Assembly: GCA_905188085.1 (NCBI GenBank)
Contig: CAJJKN010000002.1
Location: 62,001 to 126,000, forward strand
DNA: 64,000 nt
Reading direction: 5' to 3'
Source: an uncultured Bacillota bacterium
GTDB lineage: Bacteria > Bacillota > Clostridia > Christensenellales > QAND01
Shown here: piece by piece, positions 61,734-64,000 of the stretch
Layout of the letters: every line of letters starts with the position of its first letter
Numbering within the stretch: position 1 is the stretch's first letter
Notes under the pieces: generated by a model
Told to the model about the DNA's origin: nothing
Databases searched by the model: none
The model's input: only the letters and a program-made list of their open reading frames with translations
Position numbers and translations under genes: made by a program

Positions 61734-62534
61734 ATGGATATCTTAGCACCCGTTGCCACCGTAGCGGCCCTGGGGCTGTTGTTTGGGGTTTTGCTGGGCT
61801 ATGCAAGCAAAAAATTTGCGGTGGAAAAAGATGAAACGGAAATAAAGATCAGAGAGCTTTTGCCGGGCGCAAACTGCGGCGGCTGCGGATTCCCGAGCTG
61901 TGATGCTTTGGCGGAGGCCGTGGCAAAAGGGAAAGTGCCGCCGCGCACCTGCGTGGTAAGTTCGGATGAAAACGTGGCAAAAATGGCGGCGATTTTGGGC
62001 GTGGAGGCAGGCAGCAGCGAAAAGATGGTGGCTGTGATGCATTGCCAGGGCGACAGATCGCAGTGCCCGCCGCGCGCGGAATACACCGGATTGCAGACCT
62101 GCAAAGCGGCCAGCAGCCTTTCCAGCGGCCCTAAGGGCTGCAGATTCGGCTGTTTGGGCTTTGGGGATTGCGTGGCCGAATGTAAGTTTGGCGCGCTGTC
62201 CATCAACGAATTCGGCCTTTCGCAGGTGGATCCGAATAAATGCATCGGCTGCGGGGCCTGTACAAAGGCCTGCCCGCGCAATCTGTTAGCATTGCAGCCG
62301 GTTTCTCAGCACAGCGTGGCGGTTACGCTTTGCCGGAATCTGGAAAAGGGCAAAGCTGTGCGCGATGTTTGCATGAAGGGCTGTTTATCCTGCCGGCTGT
62401 GTGAAAAGGTTTGCCCGGAAAAGGCGATTGATTGCAGTTCCGGCGTGGCGATTATCAACTCTCTGCTTTGCAAGGGCTGTGGCGCATGCAAGGAAAAATG
62501 CCCGGCCAAAGCCATTGTGATGATGGAAAAATAA
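61734..62534 (+). CDS. rnfB: Rnf complex subunit B (ferredoxin-type Fe-S)
   Basis: A 266-residue subunit: an N-terminal membrane helix (about 3-25), GANCGGCGFPSCDALAEAV's Cys set for a 4Fe-4S cluster (about 43-61), a second Cys set CKAASSLSSGPKGCRFGCLG, and two or three 4Fe-4S repeats C-I-G-C-G-A-C-T-K-A-C-P and CKGCGACKEKCPAKA. RnfB takes or gives electrons to ferredoxin. It has a GGAGG site before ATG 61734. The gene order ends rnfEAB and maf follows after a one-base gap. Confidence 0.95.
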   Translation: MDILAPVATVAALGLLFGVLLGYASKKFAVEKDETEIKIRELLPGANCGGCGFPSCDALAEAVAKGKVPPRTCVVSSDENVAKMAAILGVEAGSSEKMVAVMHCQGDRSQCPPRAEYTGLQTCKAASSLSSGPKGCRFGCLGFGDCVAECKFGALSINEFGLSQVDPNKCIGCGACTKACPRNLLALQPVSQHSVAVTLCRNLEKGKAVRDVCMKGCLSCRLCEKVCPEKAIDCSSGVAIINSLLCKGCGACKEKCPAKAIVMMEK

Positions 62535-63137
62535 ATGATGGCAGAGAAAAAACAAACATTGATTTTGGCCTCGGCCTCGCCGAGAAGACAGGAATATCTG
62601 GCTTTGCTGGATATTCCTTATATTTGTCAGGCGGCGGAAGTGGACGAAACGCTGGAACCCTGCCAAACGCCGGCCCGGTTTGCCATGGAATTGGCGGAAA
62701 GAAAGGCAAAGGCCGTAGCGGCGCAGCATCCCGGCTGTTATGTGCTGGGCGCGGATACGATTGTTGTAAATGGCAATCGTATTTTGGGAAAGCCGAAAGA
62801 CGACCGAGACGCGTTTGCCATGCTGCAAGGTTTGCAGGGCAAAAAGCACGAGGTGATCACCGGCCTTTGCGTGGTTGCGCCGGACAAAACAGTGCATCGG
62901 GATTTTCGCAGCACAACGGTGCAGATGGCGCAGATGACGGAAAAAGAAATCCGGGCATATGTTGCCACCGGCGAACCGCGGGACAAAGCGGGCGCCTATG
63001 CCATACAGGGCAAAGGGGCGGCGATGATTGAGCGCATTGAAGGATGTTATTTCAATGTGGTGGGGCTGCCAATCCACGGAACAAAGCAGCTGTTGCAAAA
63101 GGCCGGGTATTTTGATGAAACCGGAAAAGACCGGTAG
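62535..63137 (+). CDS. maf: Maf-family nucleotide pyrophosphatase
   Basis: A 200-residue protein with LASASPRRQEYL (12-23), a conserved DETL, GADTIVVNG (about 75-83), and the Y-X-I-Q-G-K-G end VATGEPRDKAGAYAIQGKG. Maf/YhdE proteins hydrolyse dTTP, UTP or modified pyrimidine nucleotides and are tied to cell-division arrest. Two start codons (62535, 62538) stand in tandem. It follows rnfB directly and leads to mreB. Confidence 0.92.
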   Translation: MMAEKKQTLILASASPRRQEYLALLDIPYICQAAEVDETLEPCQTPARFAMELAERKAKAVAAQHPGCYVLGADTIVVNGNRILGKPKDDRDAFAMLQGLQGKKHEVITGLCVVAPDKTVHRDFRSTTVQMAQMTEKEIRAYVATGEPRDKAGAYAIQGKGAAMIERIEGCYFNVVGLPIHGTKQLLQKAGYFDETGKDR

Positions 63138-63147
63138 TTATGAGAAA

Positions 63148-63172
63148 AAGAACCTTTCGGGGTTCTTTTTTT
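63148..63172 (+). terminator. Terminator after maf
   Basis: AAGAACC and GGGGTTC pair around TTTC with a wobble, followed by TTTTTTT. It closes the rnf-maf transcript. Confidence 0.85.

Positions 63173-64000
<828 letters not shown>

Overview
The window reads as a chromosome segment of an anaerobic Bacillota (Clostridia-type) bacterium. The evidence is a complete-looking rnf locus apart from rnfG, a Clostridia-style HflX with a long N-terminal extension, an archaeal/eukaryal-type glycyl-tRNA synthetase, strong AGGAGG ribosome binding sites, frequent TTG starts, paired YetF/DUF4363 proteins, a chorion-class cysteine-rich miniprotein and T-rich intrinsic terminators. Base composition of most genes is balanced, close to half GC by eye. 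Two stretches are clearly AT-rich: 28.3-30.1 kb and 36.5-39.4 kb. The species cannot be named from sequence alone; a Christensenellales-like gut clostridium would fit but is a guess. No rRNA, CRISPR array, transposase or phage module was seen.

Layout. 1-2.7 kb: the end of birA, a P1-family peptidase and the bifunctional NAD(P)HX repair enzyme. 2.9-11.6 kb: a solitary MazF, a YitT membrane protein, the t6A genes tsaE-tsaB with rimI, an alpha/beta hydrolase, a membrane-anchored MurF-like ligase, ddl, NADP-isocitrate dehydrogenase and a SEC-C protein. 11.8-20.4 kb: two tiny Thr/Pro-rich exported peptides, hflX, glyS with a membrane partner (reverse strand), the Cys-rich miniprotein, TspO, coaX, homoserine dehydrogenase and a cupin. 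20.9-26.7 kb: an XRE-cupin regulator, uvrB-uvrA and tRNA-Val(CAC).

27-32 kb: a DUF1275 membrane protein, an AT-rich DUF262/DUF1524 restriction-type gene, rlmD and an orphan sorbose-type PTS IIB with a structured leader. 33-44.8 kb: a transaldolase-like aldolase, GNAT, GT2-GtrA, DUF368, an AT-rich cluster (two-unit membrane protein, a broken paralogue, a lipoprotein), a DUF6020-like membrane protein and a PHP-UvrD fusion. 44.9-51.7 kb: catabolic genes. A hydantoinase-type amidohydrolase, GntR regulator, D-2-hydroxyacid dehydrogenase and VOC protein lie together; a FGGY kinase and a FadR-like regulator follow. 51.9-57.9 kb: tRNA-Leu(UAA), an exported C45-type amide hydrolase, a cold-shock gene with a structured leader, YetF/DUF4363, a GNAT and a membrane protein. 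58.1-64 kb: rnfCD-(G missing)-EAB, maf and the start of mreB.

The most interesting points are: (1) rnfG is replaced by a 13-codon ORF that looks like its two ends fused; (2) the hydantoinase gene carries a one-base frameshift that can be repaired on paper; (3) a bacterial PH-like membrane gene is split by a TAA inside a motif shared with its neighbour; (4) HflX carries an apparent JAMM-type metal site; (5) several regulatory hairpins and inverted repeats lie in front of individual genes. No wholly new multi-gene system can be proven. The best candidate for something undescribed is the 36.5-39.4 kb AT-rich membrane/lipoprotein cluster.
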